DNA from: Streptomyces longispororuber
GTDB lineage: Bacteria; Actinomycetota; Actinomycetes; Streptomycetales; Streptomycetaceae
Length of the DNA stretch: 39,859 nt
Assembly (NCBI RefSeq): GCF_024448165.1
Contig: NZ_JAMOLN010000081.1
Coordinates: 1-39,859 of the forward strand
Direction: 5' to 3'
The notes under the pieces are model-generated. The model was given only the letters and a program-made list of their open reading frames with translations. It made no database searches and was not told where the DNA came from. This document shows, piece by piece, positions 32,377 through 39,859 of the stretch (positions within the stretch are counted from its first letter, which is position 1; each line of letters opens with the position of its first letter). The position numbers and the translations under genes are program-made.

Positions 32377-32399
32377 CGCACAATTCTGCTGTGCGGAAT
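32377..32399. promoter_or_regulatory. Nested palindromes upstream of the truncated IclR gene
   Basis: ATTCTGC-TGT-GCGGAAT (32383-32399, 6 of 7 pairs) overlaps CGCACA-ATTCTGC-TGTGCG (32377-32395, perfect 6-base arms). The TTC-C-GC...GC-GAA type of symmetry is common for IclR-family operators. It is placed 11-33 bases before the ATG, where it would block transcription or translation start. Only the HTH stub of the cognate protein remains. Confidence 0.5.
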
Positions 32400-32600
32400 C
32401 TGCAAGCTCCATCAGTAGACGCCGTGCACGCTGGGCCCCGTGACGGACGCCTGCTTGCCCAAGACATCGCCCCGCACATCGGAGGGCGTGCGCCGGCTGT
32501 CGGACGGTCAGGCCATCCCCGACACCCGCGGTCAGGGTGCGCCGGTCGGGGGCGCTCGCCGGTCGAGCGATCGGACGTGGCGATCGGACGTGGTGGGCGG

Positions 32601-34031
32601 TCAGCCGGCGAGCTGCTGGCCGAACTTGGCGCCCTTCTCGGGGTCGCCGAGCCTGACCGGCGAGAACGTGCTGGCGTGGGCGGTGGTCAGGCCGGTCCTG
32701 GAGCCGCGGAGGTTCCACAGGGCGCCCGAGTCGGTGAAGGTGCCGTCCTCGCCGGGGGCCGTGATGGTCAGGTCGGCGTGGCCGTCCTTGTTGAGGTCGG
32801 TGAGGCGCACCTGGCGGCCGAAGTCGTCGCCGCTCTCGGCGATGCCGGGTACTCCGGCGGTGGTCTGGTGGTAGGCGACGGCGCCCTTGCCGGTCATGCC
32901 GCCGTTGGCCTTGGACGCGCCCTTGAGCAGCACGACCGCACCGGTTCCGGTCGTCGCGCCCAGGCTTTCGCCGGGGACGCCGACGGCGACCTCGGCCCTG
33001 CCGTCGCCGTTCACGTCGCCCGCGCTGAGGGAGGCGCCGAACGCGTCGTCGTCCTCGCCGGCCCCGGGGACGCCCGCGGTGGCCTGGGTGATGACCTTCT
33101 TGCGCGCGTTGGTCGGTCCTGCCGAACTGCCGTACTGGATCGTGATGCTGCCCGGGTCGGAGTCGATGACCTCGGTGACGGCGCCGATGTCACGGGTGAT
33201 CAGATCGCCGTACCCGTCGCCGTCGACGTCGCCGACGGTGCCGCTGTAGGCCGTGCCGAGCTTGGTGGAGCTGTGGCTGACACCGGTGCGGCCGCCCTTG
33301 AAGAAGCGGGCGTCGTGCGTCATCTCCTCGAATCCGTGCGTGCTGACGATGTCGTCGATGCCGTCGCCGGTGAGGTCGCCGGTGATGAAGGAGCGGAGGC
33401 CGGTGGGTCCGTCGCTCGTGACGATGCTGTCCTTGGACGCGGGCTCGCCGGCGCGGGTGATCGGGCCGTAGTCGATGGTCATCCCGGAGACGTCGGGGTC
33501 GTCGCTGGGCACGTCGTTGACGACCAGGTCGCGCTTGCCGTCGCCGTTGAAGTCGCCCGTGGCGAACTCGGAGTTCGCGTAGGGCAGGAGAGTGTTCGCG
33601 CCGGTCAGTCCGGAGGCGGAGCCCCACAGGACGGTCGCCTTGTTGCCGCTGTCGTCGCCGCCGGTCAAGAGCAGGTCGGTGTAGCCGTCGGCGTCGAGGT
33701 CGGCGGGGACCATCTGGTAGCCGAAGGCGAACGTGCCCTGGAGGTCGCCGGGGACGCCCGGGGTGGCGCGGCTGATGAGCTGGTGGCGCCCGGTGCCGGG
33801 CCCGGAGGCGGTGCCGTACACGATGGAGAGGTAGCCCGCGTTCTCGACCCCGTTGACAGTGCCGTGCGGTGCGGCGACGGCGAGGTCGGCGAAACCGTCG
33901 TGGTTGAAGTCGGTGACCGGGGTGCGGGGCGGCTGCGGGGCCGCTGCCGCGGTGCCGGCGGTGACGGAGACGGCGAGGGGTGCGGTCAGGGCGGCGACGG
34001 CGATGGCGCTGATGAGAGTGCGGCGGGGCAC
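32601..34031 (-). CDS. Secreted FG-GAP repeat (integrin-like beta-propeller) protein
   Basis: A 476-residue precursor. The signal peptide (basic MPRRTL, hydrophobic core AIAVAALTAPLAVSVTAG, cleavage near AAAAP at about 30) is followed by seven FG-GAP/VCBS-type repeats, each with a calcium-binding loop: DFNHDGFADL, DLDADGYTDL, DFNGDGKRDL, DLTGDGIDDI, DVDGDGYGDL, DVNGDGRAEV and DLNKDGHADL. This count fits one complete seven-bladed propeller. GTG 34031 has AGGAGG at ideal distance. Such streptomycete exoproteins bind surfaces or partners and have no catalytic residues; the role is unknown. Confidence 0.93.
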   Translation of the reverse strand: MPRRTLISAIAVAALTAPLAVSVTAGTAAAAPQPPRTPVTDFNHDGFADLAVAAPHGTVNGVENAGYLSIVYGTASGPGTGRHQLISRATPGVPGDLQGTFAFGYQMVPADLDADGYTDLLLTGGDDSGNKATVLWGSASGLTGANTLLPYANSEFATGDFNGDGKRDLVVNDVPSDDPDVSGMTIDYGPITRAGEPASKDSIVTSDGPTGLRSFITGDLTGDGIDDIVSTHGFEEMTHDARFFKGGRTGVSHSSTKLGTAYSGTVGDVDGDGYGDLITRDIGAVTEVIDSDPGSITIQYGSSAGPTNARKKVITQATAGVPGAGEDDDAFGASLSAGDVNGDGRAEVAVGVPGESLGATTGTGAVVLLKGASKANGGMTGKGAVAYHQTTAGVPGIAESGDDFGRQVRLTDLNKDGHADLTITAPGEDGTFTDSGALWNLRGSRTGLTTAHASTFSPVRLGDPEKGAKFGQQLAG

Positions 34032-34885
34032 GGGTCCTCCTGTGGGGAACGTGGGTGACGGAGGAGGAGACAGGCCCTTGTGGACGAAGGTTGTGTGCTG
34101 CCTGGACTCCGTTACATGATCCGAACTTTTGATGTGCGACACCCGCTGTTCACCCGCGAGCTCCGGAGTTCGCCGGCATCTGGTGCGAACTCGGCATCGC
34201 CTTGGTGCACTTCGCGTCTTCGGTGGCGGACGGCCCGGCGACAGGCGCGGTCGATGAGTACGAACTCGTGGAAGCAGTCGTGCACGCGTCCCTAGTCATG
34301 AATCGCCTCATCACCGAGCTCGCTGAGGTAGTGCTTGACGTCAACCCACCGAAACCCGTGCTCCTTCGGATCCGGGACGTAGCGTCGAAAGTTGATGAAG
34401 GCGCTGTGCTGGTGAGCGAGCCGGTAGTCCATGGCGCCAGCCCAGAAGGCAGGCAAGGGGACCTTTCGACCCGCTGGAGAGGCCCTACGTACCGTCTCGA
34501 GCATGTCGGCTCGCGTGGTCAGGTCGCGCCAAGGCCAGAGGCGGTTGATGCACCGCTCGACGGTGTGCGGTCGCCTACGTGCCTCACGGTCGAAGCCTCG
34601 CAGGCAGCCTCCGAATCGGCCTCGCCTCAGGTGGTGACCAACCTGGTCGGACGGCTGCGGAATGACAGCGGGATGCCCCGACGCCGCAGGGGGGACGGAT
34701 GGCGCGACTCACGTTCAGGTGCCTGGCATCCAAGTCACCTATGACGGACGCGTGTTGATCGCTCTCCTCCGTACAAAACTGGTTGACATTCAGGCGTGGA
34801 ACGTCGGACGTTCAGCCGTGACCCACCGGCGCGTCACAAGGACTGAGAGATGGGCACGCAGATGACTTTCGGAGGAGGGGACCCG
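34032..34885. other. Long gene-poor region with transposase and unknown relics
   Basis: These 850 bases lie between the FG-GAP gene and the CE2-like esterase. They contain the IS5-type transposase relic (34505-34678). Continuing in the same minus-strand frame are 70 codons (34504-34292) that look protein-like (HQHSAFINFRRYVPDPKEHG, then FRWVDVKHYLSELGDEAIHD) but match no family I know. The plus-strand frame 34202-34744 seems to be a shadow of these. Confidence 0.5.
34505..34678 (-). mobile_element. IS5-family transposase relic (DDE C-terminal part)
   Basis: The minus strand reads GHPAVIPQPSDQVGHHLRRG, then RFGGCLRGFDREARRRPHTV, then ERCINRLWPWRDLTTRAD. This matches the end of IS5-type transposases: 'A-V-I-P-x-P-x-D-Q', a basic G-x-x-G-G-R-P stretch, 'Y-x-x-R-N-x-V-E-R-C-I-N-R-L-K-x-W-R-G-L-A-T-R-Y-D'. 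The Glu in VERC is the third acidic residue of the DDE triad. The N-terminal catalytic domain, the C-terminal helix and the inverted repeats are missing, and key positions have drifted (K to P before WR; G to D; Y to A). It is a degraded fragment, not an active element. Confidence 0.75.
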
Positions 34886-35914
34886 ATGCCAGGGCTGAGG
34901 CAACTGGTGCCCGCGAAGAGCGTCTTGGAGCAGGTGCACACCGCAGGGCGGGTCAAGGACCGCGGGAAGGCGGTGGAGTTCAGTTGGCCCGGGGTGTACT
35001 TCGAGGGCCGGTTCCGTGGGACCGGGCTCGGGGTGATACTCGATTGCGCGGTCTCGGACTACGACGTCCAGGTCGACGGGGCCACCGTCGCCACCCTGGT
35101 CACACCTGGCGACACCACGCACTGGATCAACGGCCTGCGGGACGGCGAGCACACGGTCCGGGTCGTCAAACGGAACGACACCCCGGGGCACACCAGCACG
35201 TTCAAAGGCTTCGTCGCCGCGCCCGGGGGCGCCGTACTGAGCAAGCCGGCGCCCCGGGACCGCCAGATCGAGTTCATCGGGGACTCCATCACGGTGGGCT
35301 ACGGCAATGTCTCGGGCACCCGCGACTGCAATCCGGAGCAGGTCAAGCGGAACACCAACAGCGACGTGAGCCACGGTGCCCTCACCGCCCAGCAGTTGGA
35401 CGCGGACTACCAGATCAACGGCTTCTCCGGCCTCGGCATGGTGCGCAACGTCGCCGGCATCTGCCCGGACGTCACGTACCGGACCTACTACGACCGCGCC
35501 CTGCTGAACGTGGACGGCGACGTCTGGCAGAACCCGGGGACGTGGCGCCCCCAGATCGTGGTGGTCAACCTCGGCTCCAACGACTTCTCCGACCTCACCC
35601 CCGGTGAACCGTGGACGCCCGACAGCCTCTCAGCCGCCTTCCGCACCGCCTACGGAGAGTTCCTCCGGGAACTCCGGATTCGCAACGGTGCCGGCACCAC
35701 CCTCGTAGCCGTCGGCTTCGACAGAAACGCCGAGCAGGTGCGACAGGTGGTCGAGGCGCGCAACGACGCCGGCGACAGTGAGGTCCACTACTGGTTCCTC
35801 GATCAGTCGGGCCTGGACTTCCTCGGCTGTGACGGGCACACCTCGGCTCGCGACGATAGGGTGATCGCCGCCCGACTTGCTCCGTTCCTCAGGAGCTTGC
35901 CAACGGGATGGTGA
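34886..35914 (+). CDS. CE2-type SGNH acetyl esterase without signal peptide
   Basis: About 342 residues. The N-terminal jelly-roll domain (SWPGVYFEGRFRGTGLGVIL, then VTPGDTTHWINGLRDGEHTV) and the SGNH hydrolase domain with nucleophile Ser134 in EFIGDSITVGYG, then GFSGLGMVRN and VNLGSNDFSD, are arranged as in family CE2 acetyl esterases of streptomycetes. The His motif reads CDGHTSARDD where relatives, as I recall, have CDWHPS. ATG 34886 has a strong GGAGGAGGGG 6 bases upstream; ATG 34850 and 34862 are in frame but less supported. No start gives a signal peptide, although CE2 enzymes act outside the cell on acetylated polysaccharides. The N-terminus may have been lost by rearrangement next to the transposase relic. 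Confidence 0.88.
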   Translation: MPGLRQLVPAKSVLEQVHTAGRVKDRGKAVEFSWPGVYFEGRFRGTGLGVILDCAVSDYDVQVDGATVATLVTPGDTTHWINGLRDGEHTVRVVKRNDTPGHTSTFKGFVAAPGGAVLSKPAPRDRQIEFIGDSITVGYGNVSGTRDCNPEQVKRNTNSDVSHGALTAQQLDADYQINGFSGLGMVRNVAGICPDVTYRTYYDRALLNVDGDVWQNPGTWRPQIVVVNLGSNDFSDLTPGEPWTPDSLSAAFRTAYGEFLRELRIRNGAGTTLVAVGFDRNAEQVRQVVEARNDAGDSEVHYWFLDQSGLDFLGCDGHTSARDDRVIAARLAPFLRSLPTGW

Positions 35915-36040
35915 GGGGCATGGCCACCCGTGCTACTCCGGAGAGCGGAGGGCGATGCGAGCCGGTCCTGCATCCATGAGCGCCGCCCGGGACGAATCAG
36001 GGGAAAGATCAATTCGGCCTCGGTGCTCGGAGGAATCCGC

Positions 36041-37297
36041 ATGGTCGCAGGACAACAGATGCGTGACGTCGTGGTCGTCGGGGCCGGCCTTGCGGGCCTC
36101 GCCTGCGCCGCGGACCTGCATGCCGCAGGTCTCAGTGTTCGCGTTCTGGAAGCAGGCGACGAAGTCGGCGGCAGGATGCGCACCGACCGGGTCGACGACT
36201 TTGTGGTGGACCGCGGGTTCCAGGTGTTCAACACCTCGTACCCGCAGGTCCGTCGGCGCCTCGTCCTCAAGGACCTGAGGCTGCGGCCCTTCACCCCGGG
36301 AGTGCTGGTCGACAGCCCCACGGGGCGCGTGCGCTTCGGGGACCCGTCGCGTGCCCCTCGCGTGGTCTACGACATGCTGCGCGAGCGGCCGGTGAAGCTG
36401 AGGGATCTTGCGGCCCTGGGTGCCCTGTCCGGCCGGGACATGTTGCTGCCGGCCCGCCTGATCAAGCACCGTGCCGACCGCGTCGACGGCACGGTGCGCT
36501 CGGCGCTGACGCGCGCCGGCGTCTCGGACGCGCTCGTCGAGGACTTCTTCCGGCCGTTCCTGTCCGGTGTGTTCCTGGAGGACGAGCTGGAGACTTCCGC
36601 CCGGGTGTTCCATCTGGTGTGGCGTTCCATGGTGCGCGGCACGCTCTGCCTGCCCGCCCAAGGCATCGGGCAGGTGCCCGCCTCCCTGGCACGGGCCCTG
36701 CCCAGCGGGGCGGTGGAGCGTGAGAATCCGGTCGCCCGGCTCGTCGATGACGGGGTGCTCACCGCGGACGGCAAGGAAGTCCCTGCCCGCGCGGTCGTCG
36801 TCGCGACCGGGCCCGGGCCCCTCGCCGACCTGCTGCCCGAACTGCCGGTGCCCGCGTACCGCATCGTCACGACCTACTACCACGTGGCGCCCCGCTCACC
36901 GCTCGGCGAGCCGACACTGCTGGTCGACACGCGGCGCCGCTTCCTGAACACCTGTGTCCTCAGCGACGTGGCGCCGGAGTACGCCCCCGCCGGTCACAGC
37001 CTGGTGGCGACCTCGGTTCTCGGTCCGGGCGGCCAAGGGCGTGACGGGCAGGTGCGGGACGCGCTCGCCGAGGTGTACGGGACGGACACGAGCGGTTGGG
37101 ATCTGCTGACCGCTCGCACGATCACGGATGCTCTTCCTGAGATGACTCCACCCCACCCGTTGTCCCGGACGACACGGGTGGCTCAGGGACGGTACGTGTG
37201 CGGGGACCACCGCGCGACCGGATCGGTCCAGGGAGCCCTGGCCTCCGGGGCCCGCGCGGCCCGCGAGGTACTTGCGGACCTGATGCCCCGGGCGTGA
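36041..37297 (+). CDS. FAD-dependent amine-oxidase/desaturase-like oxidoreductase
   Basis: A 418-residue flavoprotein of the NAD(P)-binding Rossmann/amine oxidase superfamily, which includes phytoene desaturase-like enzymes. The FAD-binding motif is VVVGAGLAGLACAADL (about 11-26), with Glu37 in VLEAGDEVGGRMRT binding the ribose, and the C-terminal FAD signature is RYVCGDHRATGSVQGALASG. GGAGGAAT precedes ATG 36041 at ideal spacing; an upstream frame from 35930 is ignored. It is convergent with the photolyase gene (28 bases apart) at the edge of a carotenoid-type locus, so a role in carotenoid or isoprenoid oxidation is plausible but not shown. Confidence 0.88.
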   Translation: MVAGQQMRDVVVVGAGLAGLACAADLHAAGLSVRVLEAGDEVGGRMRTDRVDDFVVDRGFQVFNTSYPQVRRRLVLKDLRLRPFTPGVLVDSPTGRVRFGDPSRAPRVVYDMLRERPVKLRDLAALGALSGRDMLLPARLIKHRADRVDGTVRSALTRAGVSDALVEDFFRPFLSGVFLEDELETSARVFHLVWRSMVRGTLCLPAQGIGQVPASLARALPSGAVERENPVARLVDDGVLTADGKEVPARAVVVATGPGPLADLLPELPVPAYRIVTTYYHVAPRSPLGEPTLLVDTRRRFLNTCVLSDVAPEYAPAGHSLVATSVLGPGGQGRDGQVRDALAEVYGTDTSGWDLLTARTITDALPEMTPPHPLSRTTRVAQGRYVCGDHRATGSVQGALASGARAAREVLADLMPRA

Positions 37298-37325
37298 GCG
37301 TCATCGGAGGGGGCAGGCACAGGCG

Positions 37326-38816
37326 TCAGGGCGGGGAGTCACCACGCTGGGAGTGCAGACGCAGAACTTCTGCCACATCGCCGAGCCGGTCCAGACCCGA
37401 CAAGGACCTCGCCACACGATGGTTCTTGGCCAGGCGCGCCTGGTGGCGGTGCAGGAACGACCAGTAGCCGACGGTGAACGGGCACGCGCGCTCCCCGGTC
37501 CGCTCGGTGGGACGGTAGGCGCATCCGGAGCACAGGTCGGTCATCTTGTGCAGGTAGGAGCCGCCGGAGGTGTACGGCTTCGTGGTCATGCGGCCGCCGT
37601 CCGCGTACTGCGACATGCCGATCACGTTGGGCACCATGACCCAGTCGTAGCCGTCCACGAAGCAGCGGTGGAACCAGTCGGTCACCGCCGCGGGGTCCCA
37701 GCCCTGCTGGAGTGCGTGGCTCCCCAGGATCATCAGCCGGGGGATGTGGTGCGTCCAGCCGGTGTCCCGCACCTGCGCCAGGACCGTGCTCAGACACCGC
37801 GCCTCGACGGCGTCCGCGTCCAGGTGCAGGAACCAGTCGGGCAGGGGCGCGTGGTGGCGCAGGGCGTTGCGGTGCCGGTAGTCGTCACCGAAGTACCAGT
37901 ACAGCTGCCACACGTATTCGCGCCAGCCCGCGACCTGGCGGATGAATCCCTCCGCGCTGTTGATCGGGACCTGACCCTGTCGCCATGCGTCCTCCGCCTG
38001 TTCCACGCAGTCGGCGGGGTCGAGCAGGCCGAGATTCAAGGAGGCCGACAGCAGGCTGTGACTCATCACGGGGTCGTGTGCCAGCACCGCGTCCTCGTAG
38101 GGGCCGAACGCCGTCAGCCTGTGCTGTACGAACCTGCGCAGGGCTGCCTGTGCCTCTTGTCGGGTCGCCGGGAAGAGCCTCGGGCCGTCGCGTCCGACGA
38201 AGCGGACGGACTCCTCGGCCTCCCAGGTGTTCAGGTCGTGCCGTACCTGCTCGTCGATGTCGTCCTCGCCGGGGCGGTACGGCTTGGGCGCGTTCAGGAC
38301 CCGTGTGCCTTTGGGCGGTGGCTCCCGGTTGTCGTGATCGTGGTTCCAGCGGCCGCCCGCGGGGTGGTCGCCGTCGAGCAGCAGGTCGTGCTCCCGGCGC
38401 ACCCAGCGGTAGAAGTCCTCCTGCCGCAGCCGCCCCGCGTCGTGTTCGTCGGCCCAGGCGCGGAAGTCCTCGTGCGGGACGAGGAAGCCTCTGGCGGGCA
38501 GCACTGTGGCACCCGGGAACGATCTGACCAGACGCAGCGCGGCGTACGACGTCGGGTGGCGCACGGTGAACCGGCCGTCGGGCACGGCTTCGCGAAGGCC
38601 CTCGCGGTACGTCTCGGCCCGGACGTAGCGCACACGGTCCCCGAGCTCCGCCGCTCTGTGGCGCATGGCGGACAGGACCAGATGTGCCTTGGCCCGGTGA
38701 AAGCGGCGGCGCCGGAAGACCGAGCGGGCCTCGATCATGATGATCGGCGCATCCGCCTCGTCGGGGAGAAAGGTGCTTCCCAGCTGATCACCGAACATCA
38801 AGTGGGGCGTGGGCAT
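37326..38816 (-). CDS. Iron-sulfur bacterial cryptochrome/photolyase (FeS-BCP, PhrB-like)
   Basis: A 496-residue member of the FeS-BCP (bacterial 6-4 photolyase) group that repairs UV photoproducts using light, FAD and a ribolumazine-type antenna. The four cluster ligands Cys341, Cys429, Cys432 and Cys445 (EARCLS, DLCSGCAYR, ERACPF) have the same spacing as Cys350, 438, 441 and 454 of Agrobacterium PhrB. His356-His357 in WTHHIPR fit the active-site His366. The FAD-binding core includes SAEGFIRQVAGWREYVWQLY and MVPNVIGMSQYADGGRM. The start ATG at 38816 begins MPTPHLMFGDQLG. The Rieske gene ends 54 bases upstream on the same strand, suggesting co-transcription; in Streptomyces photolyase and carotenoid genes are light-induced together. 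Confidence 0.96.
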   Translation of the reverse strand: MPTPHLMFGDQLGSTFLPDEADAPIIMIEARSVFRRRRFHRAKAHLVLSAMRHRAAELGDRVRYVRAETYREGLREAVPDGRFTVRHPTSYAALRLVRSFPGATVLPARGFLVPHEDFRAWADEHDAGRLRQEDFYRWVRREHDLLLDGDHPAGGRWNHDHDNREPPPKGTRVLNAPKPYRPGEDDIDEQVRHDLNTWEAEESVRFVGRDGPRLFPATRQEAQAALRRFVQHRLTAFGPYEDAVLAHDPVMSHSLLSASLNLGLLDPADCVEQAEDAWRQGQVPINSAEGFIRQVAGWREYVWQLYWYFGDDYRHRNALRHHAPLPDWFLHLDADAVEARCLSTVLAQVRDTGWTHHIPRLMILGSHALQQGWDPAAVTDWFHRCFVDGYDWVMVPNVIGMSQYADGGRMTTKPYTSGGSYLHKMTDLCSGCAYRPTERTGERACPFTVGYWSFLHRHQARLAKNHRVARSLSGLDRLGDVAEVLRLHSQRGDSPP

Positions 38817-38870
38817 GGCGAGTCGTCCTCAGTGCGCGTGCGGTTCTGATGGTGGTCGCTGGGGGGCGGG

Positions 38871-39859
38871 TCAGTAGGGAAGGTTCGGCTTGGTGCGCAG
38901 GGTGCAGCGGCGTTCGGCGTAGGCGAGGTCGTCGCGCCACAACCGGCCCGCTGCCTTGCGCATCAAAGGGCGCAGCGCGACGGACGCGTGGCGTGCGACG
39001 GAGAAGCCGGTGCGGTCGGAGGTGGCGATCACGGCCTCCACGACGGCCGTGCGGGGTGCGGGGTGGTCGGGCGAGGTCAGCGGGGTGGCGTGGGTCTCGA
39101 CGACCGAGTCACTTCCTTCGCCGTCCGTGATGTGCATGACGACCGTGCGGGGCTCCGGCGCGGTGAAGACGGCGCGGACGGGGACGACGAGCCGGGAGGT
39201 GAGCTTGAAGGAGACGTCCACGACGAAGCGGTCCGGGTCGTCGGCGTCTCCCTGAGGGCTGCCGGTGACTTTCAGGTCGACGAACGAGTAGGGGTGGAAC
39301 CAGGCGCCGTGCCAGGGGTCGAGACGGTTGGCGACGATGTCCTCGGGCTCGCAGCGGCCGACGCCGGTGTAGACGGCGGCCACGGAGCGCGCGAGCTCGG
39401 GTCGTGCGGGAACGACAGGGTGTTCCAGGGGCTGCTCGCCACCGGCGCCGTCCAGACGGACCCACATCAGGACCCCGTCGTCGTGGACGGGCAGGGTTCG
39501 CCAGCCGGGCATGCCCGCGCTGCCGAGCGTGAGCCCGTGCCAGTGGCAGACGAGGGATCCGCAGCGTACGGGGCTGTCCTTGAGCGGGGCACCCAGATGC
39601 GGGCAGGCTCCTGGACCGGCGGCCAGGTGGCCTTCCGCGTCGCGCCAGACGACCAGTTCGCGGCCGGCCACGGTTCGGCCGAGAGGCGCCTTGGCGGGCA
39701 CGTCGCGGCTGGCGCCCATGACGTACCAGTTACCTGAGGGACGGGTCTGGGAGCGCTTCAGCGCGGCCTCGATCACGGAAGCCTTTGCTGCGCGCCAGGT
39801 GGGTTCCTGGCGATCCCACGCCTGCGGATTCCTGCGCAGGGCCAGAGGGAATCGGGGGC
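38871..39859 (-). CDS. Rieske [2Fe-2S] protein of carotenoid loci (DUF5914-like), partial
   Basis: The frame is open at the window edge, so the start lies beyond 39859; about 328 residues are visible. It begins with FPLALRRNPQAWDRQEPTW and then WYVMGASRDVPAKAPLGRTV. The Rieske ligands are clear: CPHLGAP (Cys, His) and CHWHGL (Cys, His). The C-terminal part (NRLDPWHGAWFHPYSFVDLK, then RTVVMHITDGEGSDSVVETH) matches the DUF5914-type proteins found beside phytoene synthase and desaturase genes in streptomycete carotenoid clusters. It is presumed to be a Rieske oxygenase or desaturase-like enzyme acting on a carotenoid. An internal GTG at 39776 could be misread as the start, but the upstream residues are conserved-looking. 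Confidence 0.88.
   Translation of the reverse strand, partial: PRFPLALRRNPQAWDRQEPTWRAAKASVIEAALKRSQTRPSGNWYVMGASRDVPAKAPLGRTVAGRELVVWRDAEGHLAAGPGACPHLGAPLKDSPVRCGSLVCHWHGLTLGSAGMPGWRTLPVHDDGVLMWVRLDGAGGEQPLEHPVVPARPELARSVAAVYTGVGRCEPEDIVANRLDPWHGAWFHPYSFVDLKVTGSPQGDADDPDRFVVDVSFKLTSRLVVPVRAVFTAPEPRTVVMHITDGEGSDSVVETHATPLTSPDHPAPRTAVVEAVIATSDRTGFSVARHASVALRPLMRKAAGRLWRDDLAYAERRCTLRTKPNLPY

Noticed and set aside
32313..34058. Plus-strand frame of about 580 codons opposite the FG-GAP gene
   Set aside because: The regular Gly/Val/Asp pattern is the mirror of the calcium-binding repeats on the minus strand.
34202..34744. Plus-strand frame of 180 codons (VADGPATGAVDEYELVEAVV)
   Set aside because: The first part has tolerable codon use, but it overlaps the clearly transposase-derived minus-strand frame and shows no domain; treated as shadow.
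37353..38849. Plus-strand frame of nearly 500 codons opposite the photolyase gene
   Set aside because: The photolyase has all its cofactor residues on the minus strand; the opposing frame has no protein features.
1..39859. CRISPR arrays, rRNA or tRNA genes, riboswitches, complete prophage or intact insertion sequence
   Set aside because: None was recognised by eye on either strand; a tRNA/covariance-model scan would be needed to exclude small RNA genes.

Overview
The window is high-GC actinobacterial DNA, almost certainly Streptomyces. Codon third positions are nearly all G/C, GTG starts are common, and the gene families are typical: several ECF sigma factors, a large LuxR-type LAL regulator, DHA2 exporters, a secreted SGNH esterase, an Eis-like acetyltransferase, and the edge of a carotenoid/photolyase locus. 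Several broken genes and relics (lutB, lutC, an RclA/MerA-like reductase, an IclR regulator, an IS5-type transposase) suggest a plastic chromosome arm rather than the core. That placement is inference.

Layout. 0-5.3 kb: the end of a leucine-rich-repeat-variant protein, a small membrane protein, an aldo/keto reductase plus SDR-like reductase pair divergent from a LysR regulator, a membrane-anchored hypothetical protein and a VOC protein. 5.4-9.7 kb: an HxlR repressor divergent from an alpha/beta hydrolase with a clear palindromic operator between them, an ECF sigma factor with a fused SnoaL-like domain plus its RibD-C/DHFR-like partner, a small secreted protein, and a DoxX-like membrane protein. 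9.8-10.9 kb: wreckage of a lactate-utilisation (lut) operon. 10.9-13.0 kb: an ECF sigma factor, a membrane protein in the anti-sigma position, and a lipoprotein carrying an almost identical copy of the membrane protein's extracytoplasmic domain. 13.5-14.2 kb: a broken flavoprotein disulfide reductase. 14.3-19.5 kb: a lone CheB methylesterase domain, exported or membrane proteins of unknown role, a sigma-like protein and a secreted esterase. 20.2-25 kb: a TetR/DHA2 exporter pair, an HSL-type esterase and a PucR-type regulator. 25-30 kb: a LAL regulator divergent from an Eis-like acetyltransferase and an aldo/keto reductase. 30-34 kb: a second DHA2-type exporter, a truncated IclR gene that keeps its palindromic operator, and a secreted FG-GAP protein. 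34-36 kb: a transposase relic and a CE2-type esterase lacking a signal peptide. 36-39.9 kb: an FAD amine-oxidase-like protein, an FeS-BCP photolyase, and a Rieske protein of the carotenoid neighbourhood that runs off the window.

The most intriguing unit is the sigma/membrane-sensor/lipoprotein trio at 10.9-13.0 kb. The sensor domain has been duplicated and re-targeted as a free lipoprotein, and similar candidate ECF promoters precede the sigma gene and the lipoprotein gene. Much of the rest is short regulator-target pairs (LysR, HxlR, TetR, LAL) controlling detoxification enzymes or exporters. No CRISPR array, rRNA, tRNA or intact insertion sequence was recognised.
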